Below are positions 1-6,291 of a stretch of DNA of 8,936 nucleotides, in pieces. Every line of letters starts with the position of its first letter. The stretch's first letter is position 1. Under the pieces are notes generated by a model that had not been told where the DNA came from, did no database searches, and saw nothing but the letters and a program-made list of their open reading frames with translations. The translations under genes and the position numbers were made by a program. Source of the DNA: Tardiphaga sp. (GTDB taxonomy: Bacteria; Pseudomonadota; Alphaproteobacteria; Rhizobiales; Xanthobacteraceae); NCBI GenBank assembly GCA_014377915.1, contig JACMOT010000489.1:1-8936 (forward strand). The letters run 5' to 3'.

Positions 1-408
1 CTCGACAAGATCACTGGCCGCATCATCAATTTCGACGCCGACATCGGCGAGACCGTGCAATTCGGCGCGCTGCGGGTGAAGACCGACGCCTGCTACACCC
101 GCCCAGCCACCGAGGCCGCCAACACCGATGCCTTCGTCGAGGTCGATGAGATCACGCTGCAGGGCGAGGTGAAGCGGATTTTTTCCGGCTGGATGTTCGC
201 CGCCAGCCCCGGCCTGCACGGCGTCGAGCACCCGATCTATGATATCTGGCTGACCGACTGCAAGGGTCCGGAAGCCACTTTGGCGACGTCGCAGCCCGAT
301 GCCGCCAAAACGCCGCCACCGCCGGCCCGGCGTGCCCCACCGAAGCAGGCCCCGCGCCCGCAGCCGATCCAGCAACCGCCGCCGGGGTTTCCGGCGTTCC
401 GGCAATAG
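1..408 (+). CDS. DUF2155 domain-containing protein, 5' end missing
   Basis: The reading frame is open from the first base to a TAG at 406-408, so the start lies left of the window; 135 residues are visible. The sequence LDKITGRI, then FGALRVKTDACYTRP, then FSGWMFAASPGLHGVEHPIYDIW, followed by LTDC, matches the conserved core of the alphaproteobacterial DUF2155 family. Two cysteines, about residues 31 and 87 of the visible part, are placed as usual for the family and could form a disulphide if the protein is exported; the signal peptide would be off-window. The last 45 or so residues are a low-complexity tail rich in Pro, Ala, Gln and Arg, probably disordered. The function of the family is unknown. 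The gene converges on aat, and the space between them is filled by palindromic repeat copy A, which may end transcription from both sides. Identification is confident; function is not. Confidence 0.85.
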   Translation, partial: LDKITGRIINFDADIGETVQFGALRVKTDACYTRPATEAANTDAFVEVDEITLQGEVKRIFSGWMFAASPGLHGVEHPIYDIWLTDCKGPEATLATSQPDAAKTPPPPARRAPPKQAPRPQPIQQPPPGFPAFRQ

Positions 409-422
409 GATTCAGCCAGCTC

Positions 423-555
423 GTGTCCCGGACGCGATGCAGCACCAAGTGCTGCTTCGCAGGGCCGGGACCGTATCAGGCACAGGGGTTTGCGGCGGTC
501 CCGGCTGTGCGAAGCACCACGCCCAAGGGGGCGCGATGCATCGCGTCCGGGATAC
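423..555. repeat. Complex palindromic intergenic repeat, copy A
   Basis: A 133-base nested inverted repeat fills the space between two convergent genes. The outer arms are GTGTCCCGGACGCGATGCA (423-441) and its complement with one mismatch (537-555). Inside are a perfect 7-bp hairpin GCAGCAC/GTGCTGC with a 3-base loop (439-455), a long inner stem (456-473 with 496-513, two mismatches) and a small GCCC/GGGC hairpin (521-532). The fold is therefore a cloverleaf or cruciform with several stems. It has the same orientation and architecture as copy B at 1285-1419. It could act as a two-way terminator for the DUF2155 gene and aat, though there is no clear T-tract. I remember similar elements as common between genes in Bradyrhizobium and relatives; that is recall, not a search. 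Confidence 0.8.
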
Positions 556-567
556 AGGAGGGGCGCT

Positions 568-1257
568 TCAGGACTTCGGGTTGTTCCGCCCGGCAATGAT
601 CTCCAGCACGGTCGTGCCCTTCAGCGGAAAATCCACCGGCAGTCGGTCAAATTCCGCGATGTCCGTGAGCGCGGCGTCGAGCAGCTTGCGGTAGCGCGCG
701 CGCGGCACTTCGGTGGCGCCGAAGCTGCGCAGATGGTCGGTGACATATTGGGTGTCGAGCAGCACGAAACCGCCGGCGATCAGCCGCGCCACCAGATGCA
801 CCAGCGCAACTTTGGAGGCGTCGCGGGCGTGGTGAAACATGCTCTCGCCGAAGAACGCCTGGCCGAGGCTGACGCCATAGAGTCCGCCGACCAGATCGTC
901 ACCCTGCCAGACCTCGACGCTGTGAGCGTGGCCCATGCCGTGCAGCGCGCCGTAGAGATCGCGAATCCGCTGGTTGATCCAGGTGTCGTCGCGGCCGGGC
1001 TTTGGCGCGGCGCATTCGGCTATCACCCGCTTGAAGGCGGTGTTGACGGTGACGGTCAAGGCGTCGGAGCGCACCGTGCGGGCGAGCCGCGAGGAGATTT
1101 TGAAGCCATTCAGCGGAATCACGCCACGCTCTTCCGGCTCGACCCAGAACAGGCCGGGATCGTCGGCGCTTTCCGACATCGGAAAGATGCCGCAGGCATA
1201 GGCGCGCAGCAGGATTTCGGGGGTGACCTCGGAGGAGGCGGAGTCGCGTGAGCTCAT
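568..1257 (-). CDS. aat: Leucyl/phenylalanyl-tRNA--protein transferase
   Basis: This enzyme moves leucine or phenylalanine from aminoacyl-tRNA onto the N-terminal Lys or Arg of proteins, marking them for ClpS/ClpAP degradation (the bacterial N-end rule); it is cytosolic. The 229 residues fit the family length. Family motifs appear in order: [14 protein letters not shown] (16-29), [12 protein letters not shown] (38-49), TWINQRI (92-98), [13 protein letters not shown] (105-117), [20 protein letters not shown] (122-141), ASKVALVHL (147-155) and [14 protein letters not shown] (168-181). The ATG at 1257 puts [12 protein letters not shown] near the N terminus as usual; upstream there is only a weak AGGT ribosome binding site. 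The gene is bracketed by repeat copies A and B, and copy B fills most of the gap to upp, so its promoter is unclear: it may be read through from the URC operon or start within 1258-1284. Confidence 0.95.
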   Translation of the reverse strand: MSSRDSASSEVTPEILLRAYACGIFPMSESADDPGLFWVEPEERGVIPLNGFKISSRLARTVRSDALTVTVNTAFKRVIAECAAPKPGRDDTWINQRIRDLYGALHGMGHAHSVEVWQGDDLVGGLYGVSLGQAFFGESMFHHARDASKVALVHLVARLIAGGFVLLDTQYVTDHLRSFGATEVPRARYRKLLDAALTDIAEFDRLPVDFPLKGTTVLEIIAGRNNPKS

Positions 1258-1284
1258 GGCTCAACCTAGCAAAACGAAAGGCGC

Positions 1285-1419
1285 GTGTCCCGAACGCGCT
1301 GCGGCGTGAAACGCCGCTGCGCAGAGCCGGGATCGTAACAGGCGCCGGCGTTCGGGGCGGCCCCGGCTCTGCGGAGCACCACGCGGCTATCGCCGCGCAG
1401 TGCACCGCGTCCGGGGCAC
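1285..1419. repeat. Complex palindromic intergenic repeat, copy B
   Basis: A 135-base element with the same plan and orientation as copy A. The outer arms, 1285-1303 and 1401-1419, pair with three mismatches. A perfect 7-bp hairpin GCGGCGT/ACGCCGC with a GAA loop lies at 1301-1317. An inner stem pairs 1320-1335 with 1358-1373 (two mismatches). A perfect CGCGGC/GCCGCG hairpin with a TATC loop lies at 1382-1397. The loops differ in sequence from copy A while keeping their pairing (compensatory change), which suggests that structure is what is kept. It lies just after the upp stop codon and may fold at the 3' end of the URC transcript; it also occupies the region directly upstream of aat. No target-site duplication is evident at its edges. 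Confidence 0.8.
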
Positions 1420-1428
1420 GGGAGCGGG

Positions 1429-2058
1429 CTACTTCGTGCCGTAGGCGCGGTCGCCGGCATCGCCGAGGCCGGGCCAGATATAAGCGTGGTCGGTGAGGCG
1501 CTCGTCGATCGCCGCGGTCCAGATCGGGACGTCGGGATGATAGCCGCGCAGCCGCTCGATGCCTTCGGGGGCGGCGAGCAGGCAGACGAAGCGGATGTCC
1601 TTGGCGCCGCGCTCCTTGATGCGGTCGATCGCCGCCACCGCGGTGTTGGCGGTGGCCAGCATCGGATCGATCACGATCACCAGGCGTTCTTCAAGATTGG
1701 TCGGCGCCTTGAAGAAGTATTCCACGGCGACAAAGGTCTCGGGGTCGCGGTACAGGCCGATATGGGCGATGCGCGCGGACGGCACCAGATCGATCATGCC
1801 TTCGACGAAGGAGAGGTCGGCGCGCAGGATCGGCGCGAACACCAGCTTCTTGCCGGCGATTTCCTTGCCCGTCATCTTGGTCAGCGGCGTTTCGATCTCG
1901 ACATCGGCGAGCGGCAAATCGCGCGTGACCTCGTAGCACAGCAGCATGCCGATCTCGTTGAGCAGCGTGCGAAAGCCTTTCGTCGAGCGGTTCTTGTCGC
2001 GGATCAGCGTCAGCTTGTGCTGCACCAATGGGTGATTAACGATCGTAACGCCGTCCAT
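1429..2058 (-). CDS. upp: Uracil phosphoribosyltransferase of the URC operon (Urc6-like)
   Basis: It converts uracil and PRPP to UMP and pyrophosphate; here it probably supplies nucleotide to the URC breakdown route rather than only salvaging uracil. The start at 2058 gives [20 protein letters not shown], the normal N terminus, and 209 residues, the normal length. The frame stays open upstream to 2274, but that stretch overlaps urc4 and is Arg/Ala-rich noise; an ATG at 2067 is a second choice. Visible parts are GLYRDPETF (101-109), the PRPP loop DPMLATANT (131-139), the C-terminal AAPEGIERL (162-170) and the uracil-binding [14 protein letters not shown] (196-209). ATAN in place of ATGG is, as I recall, usual in rhizobial enzymes. 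Odd: the pyrophosphate loop reads RADLSF (79-84) where RAGxGx is expected. It is the third gene of the operon, 17 bases after urc4, and ends in TAG. Confidence 0.92.
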   Translation of the reverse strand: MDGVTIVNHPLVQHKLTLIRDKNRSTKGFRTLLNEIGMLLCYEVTRDLPLADVEIETPLTKMTGKEIAGKKLVFAPILRADLSFVEGMIDLVPSARIAHIGLYRDPETFVAVEYFFKAPTNLEERLVIVIDPMLATANTAVAAIDRIKERGAKDIRFVCLLAAPEGIERLRGYHPDVPIWTAAIDERLTDHAYIWPGLGDAGDRAYGTK

Positions 2059-2075
2059 GAATGTCATCCGTTGGG

Positions 2076-3320
2076 TTAGAATACAGTGCCGTCGCTGATG
2101 ACTTTCACCGGCGGCGAGGAATCCGCGCGGTGTTGGCGCGCCAGCACGCGCCCGGCGGCCCAGCTGCCGCCTTCGAGGATTTTGGCCAGCGGTAGCGAGG
2201 TCGCATCCAGCTGCAGTTTCTGGCGTACGCCTTCGGCAAGCCGGTCGAGCAGCGCGACCGTGAGCGCGCGCCATTCGACGATCAGCGTCGAGCTCACGTC
2301 GTGCTCGCGTTCGGCATCGGCCGGATCGCGAAAATTCAGCACGCCGATATCGACAAACAAGCCGCCATTGCGATATTCGGCCAGCCCGGTGAGGCCGTCA
2401 ATGTCGGTGACCTCGATGCCGGCGGTCTGCAGCGGCTCGATCAGCGAATAGGCCAGCCATTGCGACAGCTTGTGCAGCGGCATCAGCTCGCTGGTGATAT
2501 CATCCGAGGCCAATGCCGGGTGCTTCCAGCAGTCGCCGAGCGCGATGCCGCCGAGCGTCAGCCGCGACGGCCAGATCGGGCCGAGGCGCTGCAGCAGCAC
2601 TGACAGGATCGTGGGCGCCGGCAGCTTGTCGTCATGTCTCAGCGCGGCAAGCTGGTCGAACAGGCCGCCGGGGCGCGGCGTATCGTGCACGCCGAACACG
2701 TCCGGCTTCGATTTCACCAATGCGCCGAGCCGGCGCAGCAGGTCGGCGCGGCCGGCAATTCCGACCATCGGGTTGGCGTCCGACACCTGCATGCCGCGCT
2801 CGAGGTCGGCGACGTCGAGATTTGCCAGCACAGCGGCATCGGCGCGCAGTGGCTGATCCTTGTCCGCCGAGAACGCGCCAGACGCGAACATGGCCAGGCT
2901 CGCGAGTCCCAATCCTTCGGAGCGGCCGATGGCCTGGCCGGTTTTCGGATCGTGGTAGCGCCAGGTCGGGCCGGCGCCGGCGTCGAGGAAGACGCTGACA
3001 ATGGCGAGATCGAATTCGGCGCGGGCGCGCGTGGCGCGATCCGGCCATGCGGTGGCATCGGCCAACGCGGCCCAGCGGTTGTCGCCGCCGGCGACAAAAT
3101 GCCGCCAGCGCGAATGGAACGGGACGTCGAGCGACGGATAGGCCGCGCGGGTCGTTGCCAGCACCAGATCGATGGCCGCGTCCATGCGGCCGAGATCGAT
3201 CTGGAAGTTTGGCAGTTTGTCGTCGAGGCCAATCGCCAGCAGACGGTGGGCGCGTTCACGGACCGCCCTGGCACTCAAGAGTGACAGGGCAGCGGAGGTA
3301 TCGGGATTCAGGGAGTTCAC
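2076..3320 (-). CDS. urc4: URC4/Urg3 family protein (DUF1688), uracil catabolism
   Basis: This 414-residue protein has family hallmarks along its whole length: [12 protein letters not shown] (36-47), [15 protein letters not shown] (61-75), [13 protein letters not shown] (133-145), DCWKHP (263-268), [15 protein letters not shown] (283-297), [16 protein letters not shown] (313-328), [14 protein letters not shown] (348-361), [14 protein letters not shown] (381-394) and the terminal SDGTVF. In yeast, URC4 is needed to use uracil as nitrogen source, and its mutants are reported to accumulate ribosylurea, placing it after ring opening; its exact reaction is not known to me. No signal peptide or membrane segment is visible, so it should be cytosolic. 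The start is GTG at 3320, preceded at seven bases by GAGAG, which overlaps the urc1 stop; the gap to urc1 is 10 bases, so the genes are almost surely co-transcribed and translationally coupled. Confidence 0.92.
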   Translation of the reverse strand: MNSLNPDTSAALSLLSARAVRERAHRLLAIGLDDKLPNFQIDLGRMDAAIDLVLATTRAAYPSLDVPFHSRWRHFVAGGDNRWAALADATAWPDRATRARAEFDLAIVSVFLDAGAGPTWRYHDPKTGQAIGRSEGLGLASLAMFASGAFSADKDQPLRADAAVLANLDVADLERGMQVSDANPMVGIAGRADLLRRLGALVKSKPDVFGVHDTPRPGGLFDQLAALRHDDKLPAPTILSVLLQRLGPIWPSRLTLGGIALGDCWKHPALASDDITSELMPLHKLSQWLAYSLIEPLQTAGIEVTDIDGLTGLAEYRNGGLFVDIGVLNFRDPADAEREHDVSSTLIVEWRALTVALLDRLAEGVRQKLQLDATSLPLAKILEGGSWAAGRVLARQHRADSSPPVKVISDGTVF

Positions 3321-3330
3321 CGTTGCGCTC

Positions 3331-4587
3331 TCAATATTTCTCGAGCGACCGGCCGACGGAATCCTTGAGATCCTCCGGCGTCACCGGCTCCGGCGAATAA
3401 TAGCCGGCGGCCTTCTTGGCGGTCATCTCGACATGCGCATCGGCGGGGATCATGTCGTCGGGGATCGAGACGCGCTCGACGATCTCGACGCCCTGGCTGG
3501 TCAGCGCGTCATGCTTCATGTCGCTCATCGAGATGAAGCGATCGATGCGCTTGAGCCCGAGCCAGTGGATCACGTCCGGCATCAATTGCTGGAAGCGGGC
3601 ATCCTGCACGCCGGCGACGCATTCGGTGCGCTCGAAATATTGCGCGGCGGCATCGCCGCCCTCCTGGCGCTTGCGCGCGTTGTAGACGAGAAATTTCGTC
3701 ACTTCGCCGAGCGCACGGCCTTCCTTGCGGTTGTAGATGATGATGCCGAGCCCGCCGCGCTGCGCCGCGATGGCGCATTCCTCGATGCCGTGGATCAGAT
3801 AAGGCCGGCAGGTGCAGATGTCGGAGCCGAACACGTCGGAGCCGTTGCACTCGTCATGGACGCGGCAGGTGATCTTGGTGGTGTGGTCGGGCAGTTTCGT
3901 CACGTCGCCGAACAGATAGGCGGTGATGCCGCCGATCGGCGGCAGAAATACTTGTAGATCGGGCCGCGTCACCAGTTCGGGAAACATGCCGGCGGTCTGC
4001 TCGAACAGCTGGCGGCGCATATTGTTCTCGGTGGTGCCGAAGCGAGCGGCCATGCCGGGCAGGTGCCAGACCGGGTCGATGGCGATCTTCACCACCGAGA
4101 CGCTGCCATTGGCGTGCACGACGTCGCCATCGACTTTCAGCCGGCCGGCGGCGATCGCGGCCTGCAGCTCGACCAGATCGAGCCGGGCGCGGGTGATCGC
4201 GATGCTCGGCCGGATATCGATGCCTTCGGCGATCTCGGTGGCAAAGTTCTCGCCGACGAGATGGCCCCAGGGATCGAGCGACACGATCTTCTGCGGATCA
4301 ATCCACTGGTCGAACGGGCCGACATCGGCGGCGGGATGGGTGTTGGTGAGGTCGGGGCGGCGCAGCGGATCCAGCGCCCCGGAGGACACCGCCAGCGCGC
4401 GATAGACCGAGTAGGAGCCGCCATGGGTGCCGATGACATTGCGGTCCTGCGGGCGCGACACAGTGCCGATCACCGGGCCACGCTCACGCGCCGTGCCGGC
4501 GCCCCAGTGGATCGGGAAGTCGAGCTTGGCGCCCGGTGCCGGGTGCGAGGTCAGCCGAATATGGTCGACCCGATTGGAACGCGTCAT
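3331..4587 (-). CDS. urc1: GTP-cyclohydrolase-II-like protein Urc1, uracil catabolism
   Basis: At 418 residues it is about twice the size of RibA. Residues 1-205 are an N-terminal part I cannot match to the RibB synthase, whose acidic DDEDREN-type motif is absent. The cyclohydrolase domain spans about 235-378. Zinc ligands are C247, C258 and C260, with the RibA spacing (+11, +2); YNRKEGRALG (285-294) matches the RibA YHRQEGRNIG segment; D329 and R331 align with the RibA D-x-R pair; IVERVSI (369-375) matches IVERVPL. The RibA TNNPKK segment that precedes this is SMSDMK here (353-358), and RCDCG is ICTCR, so GTP is an unlikely substrate. In yeast, Urc1 acts in uracil breakdown; the likely role is hydrolytic opening of the pyrimidine ring of a uracil nucleotide. 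It leads the operon, with ATG at 4587 and ribosome site AGGGGG seven bases upstream. Automated annotation would call it ribA. Confidence 0.9.
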   Translation of the reverse strand: MTRSNRVDHIRLTSHPAPGAKLDFPIHWGAGTARERGPVIGTVSRPQDRNVIGTHGGSYSVYRALAVSSGALDPLRRPDLTNTHPAADVGPFDQWIDPQKIVSLDPWGHLVGENFATEIAEGIDIRPSIAITRARLDLVELQAAIAAGRLKVDGDVVHANGSVSVVKIAIDPVWHLPGMAARFGTTENNMRRQLFEQTAGMFPELVTRPDLQVFLPPIGGITAYLFGDVTKLPDHTTKITCRVHDECNGSDVFGSDICTCRPYLIHGIEECAIAAQRGGLGIIIYNRKEGRALGEVTKFLVYNARKRQEGGDAAAQYFERTECVAGVQDARFQQLMPDVIHWLGLKRIDRFISMSDMKHDALTSQGVEIVERVSIPDDMIPADAHVEMTAKKAAGYYSPEPVTPEDLKDSVGRSLEKY

Positions 4588-4594
4588 CGAAAGG

Positions 4595-4600
4595 CCCCCT
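4595..4600 (-). promoter_or_regulatory. Strong ribosome binding site of urc1
   Basis: AGGGGG lies seven bases before the ATG at 4587. It supports that start and is the strongest ribosome site in the window. It sits five bases after the foot of the leader hairpin, so folding of the leader could affect access to it. Confidence 0.7.
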
Positions 4601-4605
4601 GAAAT

Positions 4606-4641
4606 GGCAACGGCCCGCCTGAAAAGACGGGCCCGTTTGCC
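4606..4641 (-). promoter_or_regulatory. Hairpin in the urc1 leader
   Basis: On the minus strand GGCAA-a-CGG-g-CCCG pairs with CGGGCCG-TTGCC around a 10-base loop, giving about 12 pairs with two single-base bulges. It begins roughly where transcription from the candidate promoter would start and ends 18 bases before the urc1 ATG. The bases after it (ATTTCAGG) are not a T-tract on either strand, so it is not a standard terminator. It could protect the 5' end of the mRNA, bind a regulator, or control translation. Structure is seen; role is inferred. Confidence 0.55.
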
Positions 4642-4654
4642 TAGGAAGCAACGA

Positions 4655-4682
4655 ATAATACCTAACTCGCTGATGAATGCAA
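4655..4682 (-). promoter_or_regulatory. Candidate sigma-70-type promoter of the URC operon
   Basis: TTGCAT (4682-4677) and TATTAT (4660-4655) are separated by 16 bases. The -10 box matches five of six consensus bases, the -35 box three of six. It lies between the upstream operon's terminator and the urc1 leader hairpin, where a promoter is expected. Transcription would start near 4648-4645, giving a leader of about 60 bases. Confidence 0.5.
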
Positions 4683-4701
4683 CAGGGCGGCATATGAAGA
4701 T

Positions 4702-4729
4702 TTAAAACGCTGCCGCCGTTCGGCGAGCG
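4702..4729 (-). terminator. Rho-independent terminator of the signalling operon
   Basis: On the minus strand CGCTCGCC, a GAAC loop, GGCG, a two-base GC bulge and AGCG form a GC-rich stem of eight pairs, followed directly by TTTTAAA. It begins about 30 bases after the stop codon of the receiver-HisKA_2 kinase gene and before the candidate urc1 promoter, so it separates the two operons. The T-run is short, so termination may be partial. Confidence 0.65.
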
Positions 4730-4759
4730 ACAGCTTCGTTAATCCAGGCGCTATCAAAC

Positions 4760-5854
4760 TCAGCTCGCCGCGCTCAACGGATGCTGGACCGGCGGCTTGG
4801 TCACCGCGCAGAACCGCAGCACGATGCGGGTACCGCTGTGGTTCGGATCGCGCTCGACGGTGGCTTCGAGCTTGTTGGCCATCGCCTGGACGATGCGTTG
4901 GCCCATGCCGGTGGAACGCGGATCGAGCTTGACGTTGAGGCCGACACCGTCGTCCGTCACCGACAGTTCGAGCGCGTCGCCCTTGGCGGTCAGCACCACA
5001 TGGATCGGGCCGGCGCCATCGGGATAGGCGTATTTCACCGCGTTCATGACCAGTTCGTTGACGATGATGCCAATCGCCACCGCGCGATCGGGATCGATTT
5101 CCACGGTCGCGGCTTTCAGCGTCAACCGCGACATCCGGTTGCCTTCCGCGGAGCGGCGCAGATCCTCCAGCAGGGCTTCGAGATACTGATTTAGCAGCAC
5201 GCTCTTGAGATCATGCGAGGTATAGAGCCGGCGGTGTACCTGCGCGACCGCGGCGACGCGGCCCATCGCATTGGTGAGCGCGACCTTGACGTCGTCGATG
5301 GTCGAGGAGTTGGCCTGCAGATGCAGCAGCGAGGCGATGATCTGCAGCGAGTTACCGACGCGGTGGTTGACTTCGCGCAGCAGAACCTCGCGCTCGGCAG
5401 CCAGCGCGGCGTAGCGGTCGCGCGAGGCATGGACCTCGGCCTCGGCGTCGTCGCGCGCCTTGCTGATCATGGCCTGTTTCAGCGCCGTCGTCGCCGCGAC
5501 ATGGAGCAGGGGTACGAAATCGCCCTGGGTGTCCTTGACCAGATAGTCGGCGGCGCCGGCTTTCAGCGCTGTGACGGCGATCTTGGAATCCTGCGAGGCG
5601 GTGACGAACACCACCGGTGGCGCGTTGGGAAGCGCCTGGATCTGCTCGAGCGTCTCCAGCCCGTCGAGGCCGGGCATGTACTGGTCGAGGGCGATGACGT
5701 CGATGCCGCCCTGCCGGATGCGGGCAATGCCGGCCTCGCCATTGTCGCAATGCTCGACGTGAAAGCCCTGTCGCGCCAGGCCACGCTGCACCAGCCGGCC
5801 AAGACCGGCGTCGTCATCGATGTAGAGCAGGGTGGGCTGGCTAACAGATGTCAT
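4760..5854 (-). CDS. Receiver-HisKA_2 hybrid histidine kinase
   Basis: The protein has 364 residues and no membrane segment. Residues 7-122 are a receiver domain: acidic pocket D13-D15, phosphoacceptor D57 (ALDQYMPG), T85 and K107. A coiled linker (about 125-158) leads to a HisKA_2-type dimerisation region with EVNHRVGNSLQ (161-171), H164 being the phosphorylated histidine; most relatives have K where G167 is. The ATPase domain follows: N box NELVMNAVKY (266-275), DDGVG (301-305) and STGMGQ (314-319). There is no DNA-binding domain. The likely role is to take phosphate on D57 from a partner, which tunes kinase activity toward a downstream regulator. Its ATG overlaps the previous gene's stop as ATGA, and no ribosome site is visible, so translation is probably coupled. 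HisKA_2 kinases often feed the PhyR general stress response in alphaproteobacteria, but no PhyR is present here. Domain calls are firm; partners are inferred. Confidence 0.92.
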   Translation of the reverse strand: MTSVSQPTLLYIDDDAGLGRLVQRGLARQGFHVEHCDNGEAGIARIRQGGIDVIALDQYMPGLDGLETLEQIQALPNAPPVVFVTASQDSKIAVTALKAGAADYLVKDTQGDFVPLLHVAATTALKQAMISKARDDAEAEVHASRDRYAALAAEREVLLREVNHRVGNSLQIIASLLHLQANSSTIDDVKVALTNAMGRVAAVAQVHRRLYTSHDLKSVLLNQYLEALLEDLRRSAEGNRMSRLTLKAATVEIDPDRAVAIGIIVNELVMNAVKYAYPDGAGPIHVVLTAKGDALELSVTDDGVGLNVKLDPRSTGMGQRIVQAMANKLEATVERDPNHSGTRIVLRFCAVTKPPVQHPLSAAS

Positions 5855-6291
5855 GAGGTGGCTTGCGGGACCTGGATAACGGAAAAGAACAGACCGAGCT
5901 GACGGATAGCGTTAGCGAAACTTTCGTAGTTCACCGGCTTGGTGATGTAGACGTTACAGCCAAGCTCGTAGCAGCGCTTGATCTCCTGCGCATCGTCTGT
6001 GGTAGTGAGGACCACGACCGGCGCGCATTTGAGATCACTGTTCTCCTTGACCCTGCGCAGAATATCGATCCCCGTCATGTCGGGCAAATTGAGATCGAGC
6101 AGGATCAACAGCGCTTCGCCCTTGTGGTCGTGGCCGCTGGCATCCTTGCCGAACAGGTAGTTCAGCGCATCTGTACCGTTGGTGAACGGAATGATTTCAT
6201 TGTTGACGCCGGACCGGCGGATATTGCGTTCGATCAGCCGGGCATGGCCCTCGTCGTCTTCGATCATGATGATGGTTACTGGCTTGCTCAT
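5851..6291 (-). CDS. Single-domain response regulator (Rcp1/CheY-like)
   Basis: The 146 residues hold one receiver domain and nothing else. Acidic pocket E11-D13, phosphoacceptor D66 in LLDLNLPDMTG, T96/T97 in VVVLTTTDD and K118 in ITKPVN are all present. The loop between the second helix and third strand is long (LFGKDASGHDHKGEA), as in the Rcp1-like regulators found beside phytochrome and CHASE3 kinases. The start at 6291 (MSKPVTII) is chosen because it forms an ATGA overlap with the stop of the upstream kinase gene; an in-frame start at 6321 would overlap that gene by over 30 bases. At the other end its TGA overlaps the ATG of the receiver-HisKA_2 kinase. It probably carries phosphate between the two kinases of the operon, or acts as a sink; which one is not shown by sequence. 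Confidence 0.93.
   Translation of the reverse strand: MSKPVTIIMIEDDEGHARLIERNIRRSGVNNEIIPFTNGTDALNYLFGKDASGHDHKGEALLILLDLNLPDMTGIDILRRVKENSDLKCAPVVVLTTTDDAQEIKRCYELGCNVYITKPVNYESFANAIRQLGLFFSVIQVPQATS

Noticed and set aside
490..1251. 253-codon open frame on the plus strand opposite aat
   Set aside because: Its protein shows no family motifs, while the opposite strand encodes a complete, motif-rich Aat; it is a by-product of GC-rich codon use.
2059..2274. N-terminal extension of the uracil phosphoribosyltransferase
   Set aside because: It overlaps urc4 in another frame, is Arg/Ala-rich, and the family normally begins at MDGV near 2058.
3172..3957. 261-codon open frame on the plus strand opposite urc4/urc1
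   Set aside because: No recognisable domain, and it spans the junction of two well-supported genes on the other strand.
3331..4587. Housekeeping ribA for riboflavin synthesis
   Set aside because: The GTP-recognition segment is lost, there is a long unrelated N-terminal part, and the gene is in an operon with urc4 and upp rather than rib genes.
4606..4641. Leader hairpin as a rho-independent terminator
   Set aside because: No T-run follows it on either strand; the stem at 4702-4729, with TTTT after it, is a much better terminator.
4675..4695. RpoN (sigma-54) promoter upstream of urc1, attractive for a nitrogen-source pathway
   Set aside because: There is a TTGCA that could be the -12 box, but the position 10 bases upstream reads TG, not the near-invariant GG.
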